This document shows, piece by piece, positions 1 through 7,719 of a stretch of DNA of 17,176 nucleotides; the stretch's first letter is position 1; the number at the start of each line of letters is the position of its first letter. The notes under the pieces were generated by a model. It did not search any database. It saw nothing but the letters and a program-made list of their open reading frames with translations, and had not been told where the DNA came from. Made by a program: the position numbers and the translations under genes. This DNA comes from an uncultured Collinsella sp. (GTDB lineage: Bacteria > Actinomycetota > Coriobacteriia > Coriobacteriales > Coriobacteriaceae), in the NCBI GenBank assembly GCA_900752345.1, contig CAADVA010000002.1, forward strand, positions 1 through 17,176, given 5' to 3'.

Positions 1-20
1 CCCCCCCCGCCCCCCCCCGC
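1..20. repeat. C-tract (G-run on minus strand) at window edge
   Basis: Two runs of eight C separated by one G, followed by GC, occupy the first 20 bases. On the minus strand this is two long G runs that could form a G-quadruplex or slip during replication. It lies about 95 nt past the end of the downstream Pip gene. The window edge cuts it, so its full length is unknown, and homopolymer miscounting is possible. Confidence 0.6.
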
Positions 21-39
21 TACTGTAACAACAACCAAG

Positions 40-76
40 CAACCCGTGCAATTCACTACGCTAAAGCATCGGGTTG
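40..76 (-). terminator. Possible terminator of the Pip operon
   Basis: A 7-bp perfect stem (CAACCCG with CGGGTTG, 40-46 and 70-76) is extended inward by TGC/GCA after a one-base bulge. The loop is about 16 nt. On the minus strand it is followed by a T-rich but interrupted stretch (CTTGGTTGTTGTTAC). It sits about 40 nt beyond the stop codon of the last minus-strand gene. The long loop and broken T tract make this a weak call. Confidence 0.35.
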
Positions 77-114
77 GAAGGCCTCGATGTTCCGACGGCG
101 TTTACGTCGCTGCA

Positions 115-2304
115 TTAAATCAATTTGGTTGACTCCAGCTTTTCGATGATCCAGTCGTTGGCTTTGATAACCGGGCGGCGGAAGACGACGCCCAGGGCCA
201 GCGACGGAATCAGATAGCTCGCCAGAATGCCCAACTCAACCCAGTACTCCATATGGTAGGCGCCGGCCATGGCAGCATGCATGGCGTTAATGCCATGGGT
301 GAACGGCAGGAACGGGTAGATCGCCTGGAACACGGGACCGGTCATCTCGATGGGGAACGTACCGCCCGAACCGCCGACCTGCATGACCAGCAGCACGACG
401 GCGAGGGCCTTGCCGATATCTCCAAACGATACCGTAAGCGTGTAGACGATATTGGAGAACACGAGACTCGCGACCCAGCCCGCCAGCACAAACTGCAGCG
501 GGTCGTCGCACTGAATGCCAAAGAACAGGATGTCGCCCGCACACACGAGCGTTGCCTGCAGCAGAGCCAGACCGCCAAAGAACAGGTAGCGACCCAAGTA
601 GATCTCGTGCAGGCGCACGGGGATGAGCTCGTTGATAAGCTCATCGTCAACCGAAACCTTCATCATGGCCGCCAGTACGATCGAGCCGACCCATAGCGAC
701 AGAATCGTGTAGAACGGCGCCATGGCCGAACCGTAGTTGCGGATTGGATAGACCGGCTTACGGTCGAGTGCGACAGGGCCGGAAAGCGACACGGCGAGGC
801 CCTCGGGGTCGCTGCCAATCATTGTCTTAATCATGGCCAGGTCACCCGAGATCAAAGCGCTATCAAGCTCATCCTTAAAGGCGCTGATCTTGTCCGACGC
901 CTCGCCCAGCTGATCGGAAGCCTTGTTGACCAGCTTTGCAGCCTTGGAGAGACCCTTCGCGAGCGAACCAGAGGCGTCGGTCAGACCGCTCACGGCGCTA
1001 TCCAAGTCACCCGAGATACCGTTCAGGGAATCCAGAACGCCCGAAATGGTCTTCTTGAGCTCCTTGGCCTTAACCGAGAACGTAGAATCGTAATCGGACT
1101 TGGCACCCGAGATACCCGCCTTGGCATCGGCGATGGCCTGGTCGACCTCGGCACGCGAGTTGTTGACCTCCGCCATGCCGTCCGAAAGGGACTTTGCGGT
1201 CGCCGTCAGGTCCTTCGCATTGTTACGGTACTCCGCGGCAATTCTGCCCAGCGACGTCGCAGCGGACTTGAGGCCGTCTTTGAGCTTGTCATCACTCACC
1301 TGGTCGGCGAGGTTGCGGAGCCGATCGGCCATCGCATCGATATCGTCAGCACGCGTATTGAGCGCCGCTGCGGCTTCGTTGAGCTGAGACACCGTAAGGT
1401 CAACATGCCGATTCGCGGCATCGAATGCCTTCGCAAGCTCGGCGGACACGTTGTCGAACGAACCCGCACTTCCATCGATTGCGGCATCGATGGCATCGTT
1501 TGCCGCCTTAAGCGCTTCTTTGGAATCATCGATGCCGCTTTTGGCATGTTCCATGAGCTGCTTTGTCGACTCATCGACGGCACCGGTCTGCTTGAGCATG
1601 CCGCTCGCCGACGTCAGCGAATCGGACGTGGAGCTCAAAATGCCCGCCAGCGACGAAGCATTTGCCTGAACGTCTCGCAGGTCCTCAATCGAATCGCCAA
1701 GCGTCGAGGACAGGTTGGCGATAAAGTTGCTGACCTGGTCGGTGCTCATGTAATCGAGCAGGCTGGACACCGTCTTAAGACCGATGCTCGTAATGGTCTC
1801 GGTAAAAGTTTCGTTAACCTGGCTCTGAACGGCACTCGAACCCTTCTCGGTCACGATCTGCGCAATGGCGTTGGCCTTCTGGTTCTCGTAGAACTCGATA
1901 TCGGCATGCTTCACGTCGGTCGAAAAGAGCGTCATCATATCGGCACTAAACGTCTTAGGGATAACGACAGCCGCATAGTATGCGCCCGATTTGACGCCCT
2001 CGATGGCCTTTTCTCGATTGTTGAGTACAACCCAATCGAAGCTCTCGTTGCCGCGCAGGGCGGCGGTCACGTTTTCACCCACGTTGACCTCAACGGGGAT
2101 CAGATCGCTCTCGTAACCCTCATCGGTGTTGACCACGGCGATCTTAAGATTGCCGGTGTTGCCGTACGGGTCCCAGCTGCCGGCGATGTTAAACCACGCG
2201 TACAGGCACGGTACGATAACGAGGCCCATCACGACAACCAAGCCGATTACGGAGCGAGACACATTTTGGACATCGCGCTTAAACAGATGCAGGATGTTCT
2301 TCAT
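115..2304 (-). CDS. YhgE/Pip family membrane protein (downstream paralog)
   Basis: This 729-residue protein belongs to the YhgE/Pip family (phage infection protein of lactococci, YhgE of Bacillus). The family is related to ABC-2-type membrane proteins and to EsaA of type VII secretion; its biochemical role is not firmly known. A basic start (FKRD at 8-11) leads into a membrane segment at about 18-40, then the family signature LYAWFN...WDPYGNT at 34-50. A long alanine/serine/aspartate-rich, probably coiled extracytoplasmic region spans roughly 160-500. About five more membrane segments follow between 525 and 712, with the motif PIEM...PFLPFTHGIN at about 651-674. The start is secure: a strong AAAGGAGGTGA sits 9-10 nt upstream, inside the end of the previous gene, and this ATG directly follows that gene's TAA. 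The two genes are paralogs and surely co-transcribed. Substrate and partners cannot be read from the sequence. Confidence 0.93.
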   Translation of the reverse strand: MKNILHLFKRDVQNVSRSVIGLVVVMGLVIVPCLYAWFNIAGSWDPYGNTGNLKIAVVNTDEGYESDLIPVEVNVGENVTAALRGNESFDWVVLNNREKAIEGVKSGAYYAAVVIPKTFSADMMTLFSTDVKHADIEFYENQKANAIAQIVTEKGSSAVQSQVNETFTETITSIGLKTVSSLLDYMSTDQVSNFIANLSSTLGDSIEDLRDVQANASSLAGILSSTSDSLTSASGMLKQTGAVDESTKQLMEHAKSGIDDSKEALKAANDAIDAAIDGSAGSFDNVSAELAKAFDAANRHVDLTVSQLNEAAAALNTRADDIDAMADRLRNLADQVSDDKLKDGLKSAATSLGRIAAEYRNNAKDLTATAKSLSDGMAEVNNSRAEVDQAIADAKAGISGAKSDYDSTFSVKAKELKKTISGVLDSLNGISGDLDSAVSGLTDASGSLAKGLSKAAKLVNKASDQLGEASDKISAFKDELDSALISGDLAMIKTMIGSDPEGLAVSLSGPVALDRKPVYPIRNYGSAMAPFYTILSLWVGSIVLAAMMKVSVDDELINELIPVRLHEIYLGRYLFFGGLALLQATLVCAGDILFFGIQCDDPLQFVLAGWVASLVFSNIVYTLTVSFGDIGKALAVVLLVMQVGGSGGTFPIEMTGPVFQAIYPFLPFTHGINAMHAAMAGAYHMEYWVELGILASYLIPSLALGVVFRRPVIKANDWIIEKLESTKLI

Positions 2305-5121
2305 TTATGCCTCACCTCCTTTGGAGTGCTTGCCAAGCGGAGTGGCATCTCCATCATTTGTGGCTGTACTGTCGCTGTCCTGAGATTTATGGTTCGAGCC
2401 TATATGCGGCAAGCGGCCCGTGGACTGATCGCCGCCCTTGGCACCACGCTCGCTGGCGTTGAGGCCAAACATGTGGCGGGCGGCAGGAATGGCGGCCGTG
2501 TGTTCGCGCATCTCGCGACGCAGGTCCTCATCCGAAAGCGCCGAGATGCGCATCTGGGTATTGAGGCTCGCTCGGATATATTCGATATTGATCAGCCAGC
2601 CGCAGATGGCAATAACCGAGATGATCCAAATGACAAGCAGGATGATCTTGCCGTTATTGTCGATATCGAGAACCGTCGACAGGACAAAGAGCAGGACCTG
2701 AACGCCCACCACAGCGGCAAAACCGCCCTTGATGTAGTACGGGTAGCGATGTTCAAAGGCGACCGCATGATCGAGCAGTTCGCGACGGTACGAATCGGAA
2801 TCGAGCATGACGCGCATGGCCGTGCGCAGCGAGTAGCGCTGGCGCGGCAGGTCGTTGGACTCGCAAATCATCATACCGGTCGTGGAGAGCTGTTTATCAA
2901 AGAGCAGGTTAAGGTTGAGCAGCAGCGGACGCAGCTGCAGGCCGATAAAGAGCGCCACGATCAAGAACACGCCCAGAATGCACAGGTTAAACAGGTAGTT
3001 AAACGAGTACATGCCGCCGACCGTCTCGCGCAGCAGATTGATGCCGTAGGTAAAGGGCAGCAGCGGGTGCAGCCACTGGAAGAAGCCAGGCATCATCTCG
3101 ATGGGGTACATGCCCGACGAACCCGGGATCTGCACGATAACCAGAATGACGCCGATTGCCTTGCCGATGTGCTTAAACGTAGTGGACAGCGCGTAAATGA
3201 TGTTGACGTACGTAAACGAGATGGCGATGCCGCCCAGCACGAACAGCAGCGGGTTGACGCACTGTACGCCAATGACCAGATCACCCACCGTAACGATGAT
3301 GGCCTGCAACGCGCCCAGGATCACCATGAGCAACCAGCGGCCAAAGTAGCCTTGGCGCGCCGTAAAGCTGCCGATGCCTTCGCGATCGACCTCGAGCTTG
3401 TAGATGGCGATAAGCACGTAGCCGCCCACCCAAAGCGCCAGGTTGGTATAGAACGGGGCAATGCCCGAGCCGAAGCTCTTAACCGGATAGATCGACTTGG
3501 ACGCGAGCTCAACCGGAGATGCCATGAAGTCTGCGACGTCATTGACGTCGACGCCCATCAGGTCGGCCAGCTCGCCCATGGACTCGGAGGTCTGTAGCGC
3601 CGCGATGTCGTTGGCGGCGGTTGCGAGCTTGTCCTGGACCTTGGCAAGCGAGGAATCGGTCTGGGACAGCGTGGTCTTGGCCTGGCCGAGCGTAGCGTTA
3701 AGCTGCGAAAGCGTACCGCGCGCGCTTGCAATCGTGGGCGTGAGGCCAGATACGATACCCGTCAAATCACCCGAGACGGCGGCAAAGGAATCAAGCGCGC
3801 TCGAGGCCTTCGGCAGCGCGTTTTGACCCAGGTCAGTCTGGGCCTGGCCAAGGTTGGTCGCACCGGTCTGAATTGCGTTATTGATAGCGTCGCTGGCACC
3901 CGAGACAGCCGCGGCGTCATTCGCCATGGCGCTCGACTGCGCAGACAGACCGTCCTTGATGCTCTGAAGCTTTTCATTCTGCTCTCGAAGCAAATCGATG
4001 GTCGATACAATGCGCGCGTCAATTTCCTCGGAACCTGTCGACGTGTCATTGGCGAGAATCTCTAAGTGCCCGATAACGGCCTTATTGTGGTCGATCGTCG
4101 CTTGGAGAGACTCGAGCGAGTTGTCGATACGGGTGGTCGTAGATGTGACCGTGCCCGTCAGCTTGGCGATGGCAGCGTTCGCGGAGGCCGACGTCTTGGT
4201 AAGCGCAAGGCTGCCTTCCGAGAGCGCCTTGGAGAGCGAGGCGATAGAGTTGCCCGCCGTGGTGCGAGCTTCGCTCAGCAGGTCGTTGCCCTGGGAGATC
4301 GCCTGCGTCAGCGACGGTGCCTGGCCTTGCAAGCCGGCAAGTGCCGCATCAGCCGAGGCGATAGCGCCACTCGTCTTATCGATGGCGGCATTCATATCGC
4401 CAATCGAATCGCGCACCTCGCCCAAGGTGTCGGACGCCTCGGACACCGAACTTGCCAGCGAGTCCTGAGTCTGGGTTGCCTTGTCCTTTAAATCGACACC
4501 GGCATCCTTGGCGATACCGGCAACAGTCTTGCCTACCGTAGAGACAAATTCCGAGTTGATCTGCTCCTCGATGGTGTTTGCACCGGTATCGGTAACCTTG
4601 GGCGCAATGGCGCTCTTCTTCTCATTGACGTAGTACGTGAGCTTGGGCTGATGGTAGTTGCCGTCGAGCATCGAAACCAGGTTATCCGAGAAGTTCTTGG
4701 GAATCACGATAGCGGCATAGTACTCGCCGCTCTCGACGCCCTCCTTGGCATCGGCCGTCGAGTCGACGAACGTCCAGCCCAACTGATGATTCTCCTTGAG
4801 CTGATCGACAACCTTGTCGCCCGCATTGAGCTCGCCCACCAGGTCGTTCTGAGTGCCCTGATCGTTGTTGGCGATGGCGATTTTAATGCCCTGGGTATTT
4901 CCGTACGGATCCCAGTTTGCCACGATGTTGTACCAGGCATACAGCGAGGGAATAACGCACACGCCAAGGGTAACCACCAAGGCGACGGGATTCACGAGCA
5001 ATCGCTTGATGTCACGCTTAAAGATCGCAAAGGATACCTTTGCGTTGGATAGTTTGCTGCCGAGACTCACGCTTGGACCATCCATCCTGTCGTTAAATCG
5101 AATCGTACTATCGACAACCAT
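2305..5121 (-). CDS. YhgE/Pip family membrane protein (upstream paralog, extended C-terminus)
   Basis: This is a second YhgE/Pip protein, about 938 residues from the ATG at 5121. A basic IFKRDIKRLL precedes the first membrane segment, then IPSLYAWYN and WDPYGNT. A long helical, probably coiled extracytoplasmic stretch leads to a multi-pass C-terminal domain containing YPIEMMPGFFQ and LPFTYGIN. Unlike its neighbour it carries about 200 extra residues: a cytoplasmic linker, two further membrane segments (GFAAVVGVQVLLFVLSTV and IILLVIWIISVIAICGWLI) and a polar tail. The N-terminus is uncertain. A TTG at 5154 and an ATG at 5085 are also in frame and none has a good ribosome binding site; the shorter start would resemble the paralog more closely. 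It begins the two-gene operon; a 5-2-5 palindrome sits upstream. Confidence 0.9.
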   Translation of the reverse strand: MVVDSTIRFNDRMDGPSVSLGSKLSNAKVSFAIFKRDIKRLLVNPVALVVTLGVCVIPSLYAWYNIVANWDPYGNTQGIKIAIANNDQGTQNDLVGELNAGDKVVDQLKENHQLGWTFVDSTADAKEGVESGEYYAAIVIPKNFSDNLVSMLDGNYHQPKLTYYVNEKKSAIAPKVTDTGANTIEEQINSEFVSTVGKTVAGIAKDAGVDLKDKATQTQDSLASSVSEASDTLGEVRDSIGDMNAAIDKTSGAIASADAALAGLQGQAPSLTQAISQGNDLLSEARTTAGNSIASLSKALSEGSLALTKTSASANAAIAKLTGTVTSTTTRIDNSLESLQATIDHNKAVIGHLEILANDTSTGSEEIDARIVSTIDLLREQNEKLQSIKDGLSAQSSAMANDAAAVSGASDAINNAIQTGATNLGQAQTDLGQNALPKASSALDSFAAVSGDLTGIVSGLTPTIASARGTLSQLNATLGQAKTTLSQTDSSLAKVQDKLATAANDIAALQTSESMGELADLMGVDVNDVADFMASPVELASKSIYPVKSFGSGIAPFYTNLALWVGGYVLIAIYKLEVDREGIGSFTARQGYFGRWLLMVILGALQAIIVTVGDLVIGVQCVNPLLFVLGGIAISFTYVNIIYALSTTFKHIGKAIGVILVIVQIPGSSGMYPIEMMPGFFQWLHPLLPFTYGINLLRETVGGMYSFNYLFNLCILGVFLIVALFIGLQLRPLLLNLNLLFDKQLSTTGMMICESNDLPRQRYSLRTAMRVMLDSDSYRRELLDHAVAFEHRYPYYIKGGFAAVVGVQVLLFVLSTVLDIDNNGKIILLVIWIISVIAICGWLINIEYIRASLNTQMRISALSDEDLRREMREHTAAIPAARHMFGLNASERGAKGGDQSTGRLPHIGSNHKSQDSDSTATNDGDATPLGKHSKGGEA
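2312..2322 (-). promoter_or_regulatory. Shine-Dalgarno of second Pip gene inside the first
   Basis: AAAGGAGGTGA is near-perfectly complementary to the 16S rRNA tail. It encodes part of the C-terminal KGGEA of the upstream Pip protein, whose TAA stop is immediately followed by the ATG of the downstream gene. This arrangement suggests translational coupling of the paralogs. Confidence 0.8.
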
Positions 5122-5177
5122 TGTACGTAGGCGCTTTAGCGTCTCAGAGCACAATGGTATTGAGTTTTGCGGGTAGC

Positions 5178-5213
5178 AATATACTACGAAGACAAATTAA
5201 CGTACAGTTGTAC
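5178..5213 (-). promoter_or_regulatory. Candidate promoter and operator for the Pip operon
   Basis: On the minus strand a TATATT (-10-like, 5178-5183) lies 17 nt from TGTACG, a poor -35. That hexamer is part of an inverted repeat, GTACA-GT-TGTAC (5202-5213). A repressor bound there would cover the -35, as TetR-type operators commonly do. YhgE/Pip genes are often near TetR regulators, but none is in this window. This is inferred from position and symmetry only. Confidence 0.3.
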
Positions 5214-5271
5214 AGTATCCTAAATTTCAGCAGGTCACAAAACCACAACCCGCACAAATTAGCAATCCGAT

Positions 5272-5327
5272 TAGTCATTGGGGACGTTCTTAAACGACTA
5301 GTCAAACAAGAACGTCCCCAACGACTA
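5272..5327. repeat. 20-bp inverted repeat with a palindromic loop
   Basis: The arms 5272-5291 and 5308-5327 pair at 19 of 20 positions, with a perfect 14-bp core (TTGGGGACGTTCTT) and one mismatch. The 16-nt loop is itself symmetric: the palindrome GACTAGTC (5296-5303) flanked by AAAC on both sides. A T5 run follows on the plus strand, but no plus-strand gene needs a terminator here. It is most simply an intergenic repeat element. Confidence 0.75.
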
Positions 5328-5387
5328 CTTTTTCTCCGTCCCCAAGGGATCATTATTGGACCGTCGATGTTTTGGCAATGCCAGCGA

Positions 5388-5487
5388 GCGGGCGCCAGAG
5401 CGAACAAATTGGCATGAAAAGAGGACGGCATAGACCTCCTGGTCATGCCGTCCTCTTTGAATGACAAGTTGTCGCTCTGGCGCCCGC
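5388..5487. repeat. 100-nt nested hairpin, MITE-like or terminator
   Basis: The outer arms 5388-5402 and 5473-5487 are a perfect 15-bp inverted repeat. Inside them AT-rich sequence pairs imperfectly. The inner arms 5418-5431 and 5445-5458 are a perfect 14-bp repeat, extended by GACC/GGTC around a TCCT tetraloop. Nearly the whole 100 nt can fold into one rod. CAGCG occurs on both sides (5382-5386 and 5489-5493), resembling a target duplication. Confidence 0.75.
5417..5458 (-). terminator. Likely terminator of htpG
   Basis: The inner hairpin of the nested element has an 18-bp stem with one bulge and a 4-nt loop. Read on the minus strand it ends in CCTCTTTT, giving a short U run. It lies about 75 nt past the htpG stop and before the Pip promoter region, the expected place for a terminator. 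Confidence 0.6.
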
Positions 5488-5499
5488 GCAGCGTCGACT

Positions 5500-5528
5500 G
5501 GTCCGCCGTTCGTTAGAACGGCGGAACC
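5500..5528. repeat. Short hairpin just after htpG
   Basis: CCGCCGTTC (5503-5511) pairs with GAACGGCGG (5516-5524) around a GTTA loop, with three more outer pairs and one bulge. It starts 2 nt beyond the htpG stop codon. No T run follows on the minus strand, so it is more likely a 3' end-stabilising or pause hairpin than a classic terminator. Confidence 0.6.
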
Positions 5529-5530
5529 AA

Positions 5531-7555
5531 TTACATTAGTTCGCAGATGGCCGCAGCGAAGGCTACGGGGTCCTCGGGCAGAATACCCTCGACCAGCAGG
5601 GCCTGGTCATAGAGCAGGCCGGAGTACTGCTTGATCTTGTCGGCGTCGCCTGCCTTCTGAGCAGCGACGAGCTTGGCAAAGACCGGGTGCTTGGCGTTGA
5701 GCTCGAGCACGCGCTGACTCTTGGGCATGCCGTCGGGCGCGCCCTCGGGTCCCTTCTGGAGCACCTTCTCCATCTCGAGCGAAAGTGGGCCCTCGGTGGT
5801 GATGCAAGCGGGGGCATCGGTCAGGCGCGCGGAGACGGCAACTTTCTCGACCTTGTCACCGAGCGCCTCCTTCATAGCGCTGAAGAGGTCCTCGTTTTCC
5901 TTGGTGGCGTCCTCGGCCTCCTTTTTCTCATCCTCGGTCGCCAGGTCAAGATCACCGGTCGCGACGTTCTTGAGCTCCAGATGACGATCCTCGACCTCGG
6001 GCTCGGCACCGTCGGCCACAGCCTTCTCGGCAGCCTCGCGGGCAGCATCGTCCTCGTAGATCTTGGGCATATCGGCGGCAACGTACTCACGCATAGCCTG
6101 GAACGTGAACTCATCCACATCCTGCGTCAGCAGCAGCACGTCATAGCCGCGGTCGAGCACGCCCTTTACCACGGGCATCTTGGCCAAGCGCTCGCGCGAG
6201 TCGCCGGCGGCGTAGTAGATGGCCTTCTGATCCTCGGGCATGCCCTTGGCATACTCGGCCAGGGTAATCATCTTCTGTTCCTTGGCAGACCAGAACAGCA
6301 ACAGGTCGGCGAGCTCATCGGCCTTCATGCCATAGCTCGAGTAGATGCCGTACTTAAGACCGCGGCCAAAGTTCTCAAAGAATTTCTCGTAGGCCTCGCG
6401 GTCGTTGTCACGCATATCCTCAAGGTCGGCGGTAATCTTCTTTTCCACACGCTTGGCGATGGCCTTGAGCTGACGGTTCTGCTGCAGCGTCTCACGCGAG
6501 ATGTTGAGCGACACGTCGGCGGAATCCACGACGCCGCGGACAAAGTTGTAGTAGTCGGGCAGCAGGTCGTCGCACTTCTCCATGATCAGGACGTTGGAGC
6601 TGTAGAGCGCCAGACCCTTCTCGTAGTCCTTGCTGTACAGATCGAACGGCGCGCGTCCCGGCACAAACAGCAGGGCGTCATACTCGAGCGTGCCCTCGGC
6701 GTGGAAGCTGATGGTGCGCGCAGGATCGTCAAAGTCGTGGAACGTGGACTTGTAGAACTCGTCGTAGTCCTTCTGCTCGACATCGGAGCTGCGCTTCTTC
6801 CAGATCGGTGTCATGGAATTGACGGTCTCGAGCTCCTGGTAGTCCTCGTACTCGGGCTTGTAATCATCCGGCGCGTCCTCGGGCTTGGGTTTCTGGCGGC
6901 TCTTGGACACCATCATCTGAATCGGGTAACGCACATAGTTGCTGTACTGCTGAATCAGGCTCTTGAGGCCCCACTCGGTCAGGAAGCGATCGTAGGTCTC
7001 GGCCTCGCCGTCGGCGTCGAGCTTCTCGTTCTCACGCAGCGTCAGGATGACATCGGTGCCGTGCTCGGCGCGCTCGCCATCTTCGATGGTGTAACCCTCA
7101 AGACCATCAGACTCCCACACGTGAGCGGTGTCCTCGCCATAGGCGCGGCTGACGACCTTCACGTGGCTGGCGACCATAAAAGCCGAGTAGAAGCCCACGC
7201 CAAACTGGCCGATGATGTCGACATCCGAACCCTGCTGCTCGGCGTTCTCGGTCTTAAACTCCTCGGAGCCGGAATGGGCGATGGTGCCCAGATTGCGCTC
7301 GAGCTCCTCGGCGGTCATGCCAATGCCGTTATCCGAGATGGTAATGGTGCGGGCGTCTTTATCAAAGGAAACGCGAATAGCCAGGTCGCCCTGGTCGATC
7401 TTGACGCTCGGATCCTGCAGGCTCTTAAAGTTGAGCTTGTCGACGGCGTCGCTCGCGTTAGAGATAAGCTCGCGCAGGAAGATTTCCTTATTGGTGTAGA
7501 TGGAGTTGATCATGAGGTCGAGCAGTTTTTTGCTCTCGGTCTTAAATTGACGCAT
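5531..7555 (-). CDS. htpG: Molecular chaperone HtpG (bacterial Hsp90)
   Basis: HtpG is the cytosolic Hsp90 homodimer, an ATP-driven chaperone for client-protein folding under stress. The 674-residue product matches the family from its start (MRQFKTESKKLLDLMINSIY). The GHKL ATPase motifs are present: ELISNASDA with E29 and N33, SDNGIGM with D75, the lid GTIAHSGSEEF at 90-100, GQFGVGFYSAF at 116-126 and GTD at 166-168. The middle domain carries NISRETLQQNRQL with the expected ATP-contacting R354. It is about 50 residues longer than E. coli HtpG; a charged linker (ATEDEKKEAEDATKENED) lies before the dimerisation domain, and no MEEVD tail is present, as usual in bacteria. AAAGGA lies 7 nt before the ATG. 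The gene is flanked by hairpins and appears monocistronic. I see no CIRCE or HAIR operator upstream. Confidence 0.97.
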   Translation of the reverse strand: MRQFKTESKKLLDLMINSIYTNKEIFLRELISNASDAVDKLNFKSLQDPSVKIDQGDLAIRVSFDKDARTITISDNGIGMTAEELERNLGTIAHSGSEEFKTENAEQQGSDVDIIGQFGVGFYSAFMVASHVKVVSRAYGEDTAHVWESDGLEGYTIEDGERAEHGTDVILTLRENEKLDADGEAETYDRFLTEWGLKSLIQQYSNYVRYPIQMMVSKSRQKPKPEDAPDDYKPEYEDYQELETVNSMTPIWKKRSSDVEQKDYDEFYKSTFHDFDDPARTISFHAEGTLEYDALLFVPGRAPFDLYSKDYEKGLALYSSNVLIMEKCDDLLPDYYNFVRGVVDSADVSLNISRETLQQNRQLKAIAKRVEKKITADLEDMRDNDREAYEKFFENFGRGLKYGIYSSYGMKADELADLLLFWSAKEQKMITLAEYAKGMPEDQKAIYYAAGDSRERLAKMPVVKGVLDRGYDVLLLTQDVDEFTFQAMREYVAADMPKIYEDDAAREAAEKAVADGAEPEVEDRHLELKNVATGDLDLATEDEKKEAEDATKENEDLFSAMKEALGDKVEKVAVSARLTDAPACITTEGPLSLEMEKVLQKGPEGAPDGMPKSQRVLELNAKHPVFAKLVAAQKAGDADKIKQYSGLLYDQALLVEGILPEDPVAFAAAICELM

Positions 7556-7585
7556 GTGCAGTCCTTTCGCGCTACCCCCGTCCGC

Positions 7586-7610
7586 AAAAACGGCCCGGTC
7601 GCCCGAGCCG
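7586..7610 (-). promoter_or_regulatory. Terminator-like hairpin in the htpG leader
   Basis: On the minus strand an 8-bp stem (CGGCTCGG with CCGGGCCG, one G-U pair) closes a GCGA loop of the GNRA type. It is followed directly by TTTTT and then GCGG. This looks like an intrinsic terminator but lies about 30-55 nt upstream of the htpG ATG and downstream of its likely promoter. It could be an attenuator, a temperature-sensitive leader, or the terminator of the upstream acetyltransferase transcript. Confidence 0.5.
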
Positions 7611-7641
7611 AATCGCAGACCTGCTATGTTCAGACTTAGAT

Positions 7642-7670
7642 TTTATAACCCATTAGCGCGCATATATACA
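7642..7670 (-). promoter_or_regulatory. Candidate htpG promoter
   Basis: TATAAA (minus strand, 7642-7647) is a good -10. The hexamer 17 nt upstream, TGTATA, is a weak -35. The start site would fall near 7635, giving a leader of about 80 nt that contains the terminator-like hairpin. No heat-shock repressor site (CIRCE TTAGCACTC or HspR-type CTTGAGT repeat) is recognisable. Confidence 0.4.
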
Positions 7671-7719
7671 TACGGAATCGAAAAACTGTATGTCTAAGCG
7701 CTCCGATGCGCCAATTGCC

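Larger units (their letters stand above)
5155..5530. other. Intergenic region rich in inverted repeats
   Basis: This 376-nt stretch between htpG and the Pip operon holds no convincing gene; the short frames through it lack ribosome binding sites and protein-like composition. Three stem-loops fill it: an inverted repeat at 5272-5327, a 100-nt nested hairpin at 5388-5487 and a short hairpin at 5500-5528. A Pip promoter candidate lies at 5178-5213. Two CGTCCCCAA nonamers (5313-5321 and 5337-5345) and one inverted copy (5278-5286) link it to the repeats near 7.7 kb. Confidence 0.7.

Noticed and set aside
1405..3597. 730-codon open frame on the plus strand across both Pip genes
   Set aside because: It spans two well-supported minus-strand genes and their junction. 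Its translation is rich in R, H, Q and D without any recognisable fold or membrane segment, typical of an antisense frame of G/C-biased codons.
5155..5530. Short frames through the intergenic region as small proteins
   Set aside because: They cross several strong inverted repeats, lack ribosome binding sites and have no protein-like composition.
5687..7639. 650-codon open frame on the plus strand opposite htpG
   Set aside because: It mirrors the htpG reading frame, is low in complexity (L, V, G, H rich), has no ribosome binding site and no recognisable domain.
7556..7700. CIRCE or HspR operator for htpG
   Set aside because: Neither the TTAGCACTC inverted repeat nor a CTTGAGT-type repeat is present in the leader or promoter region.
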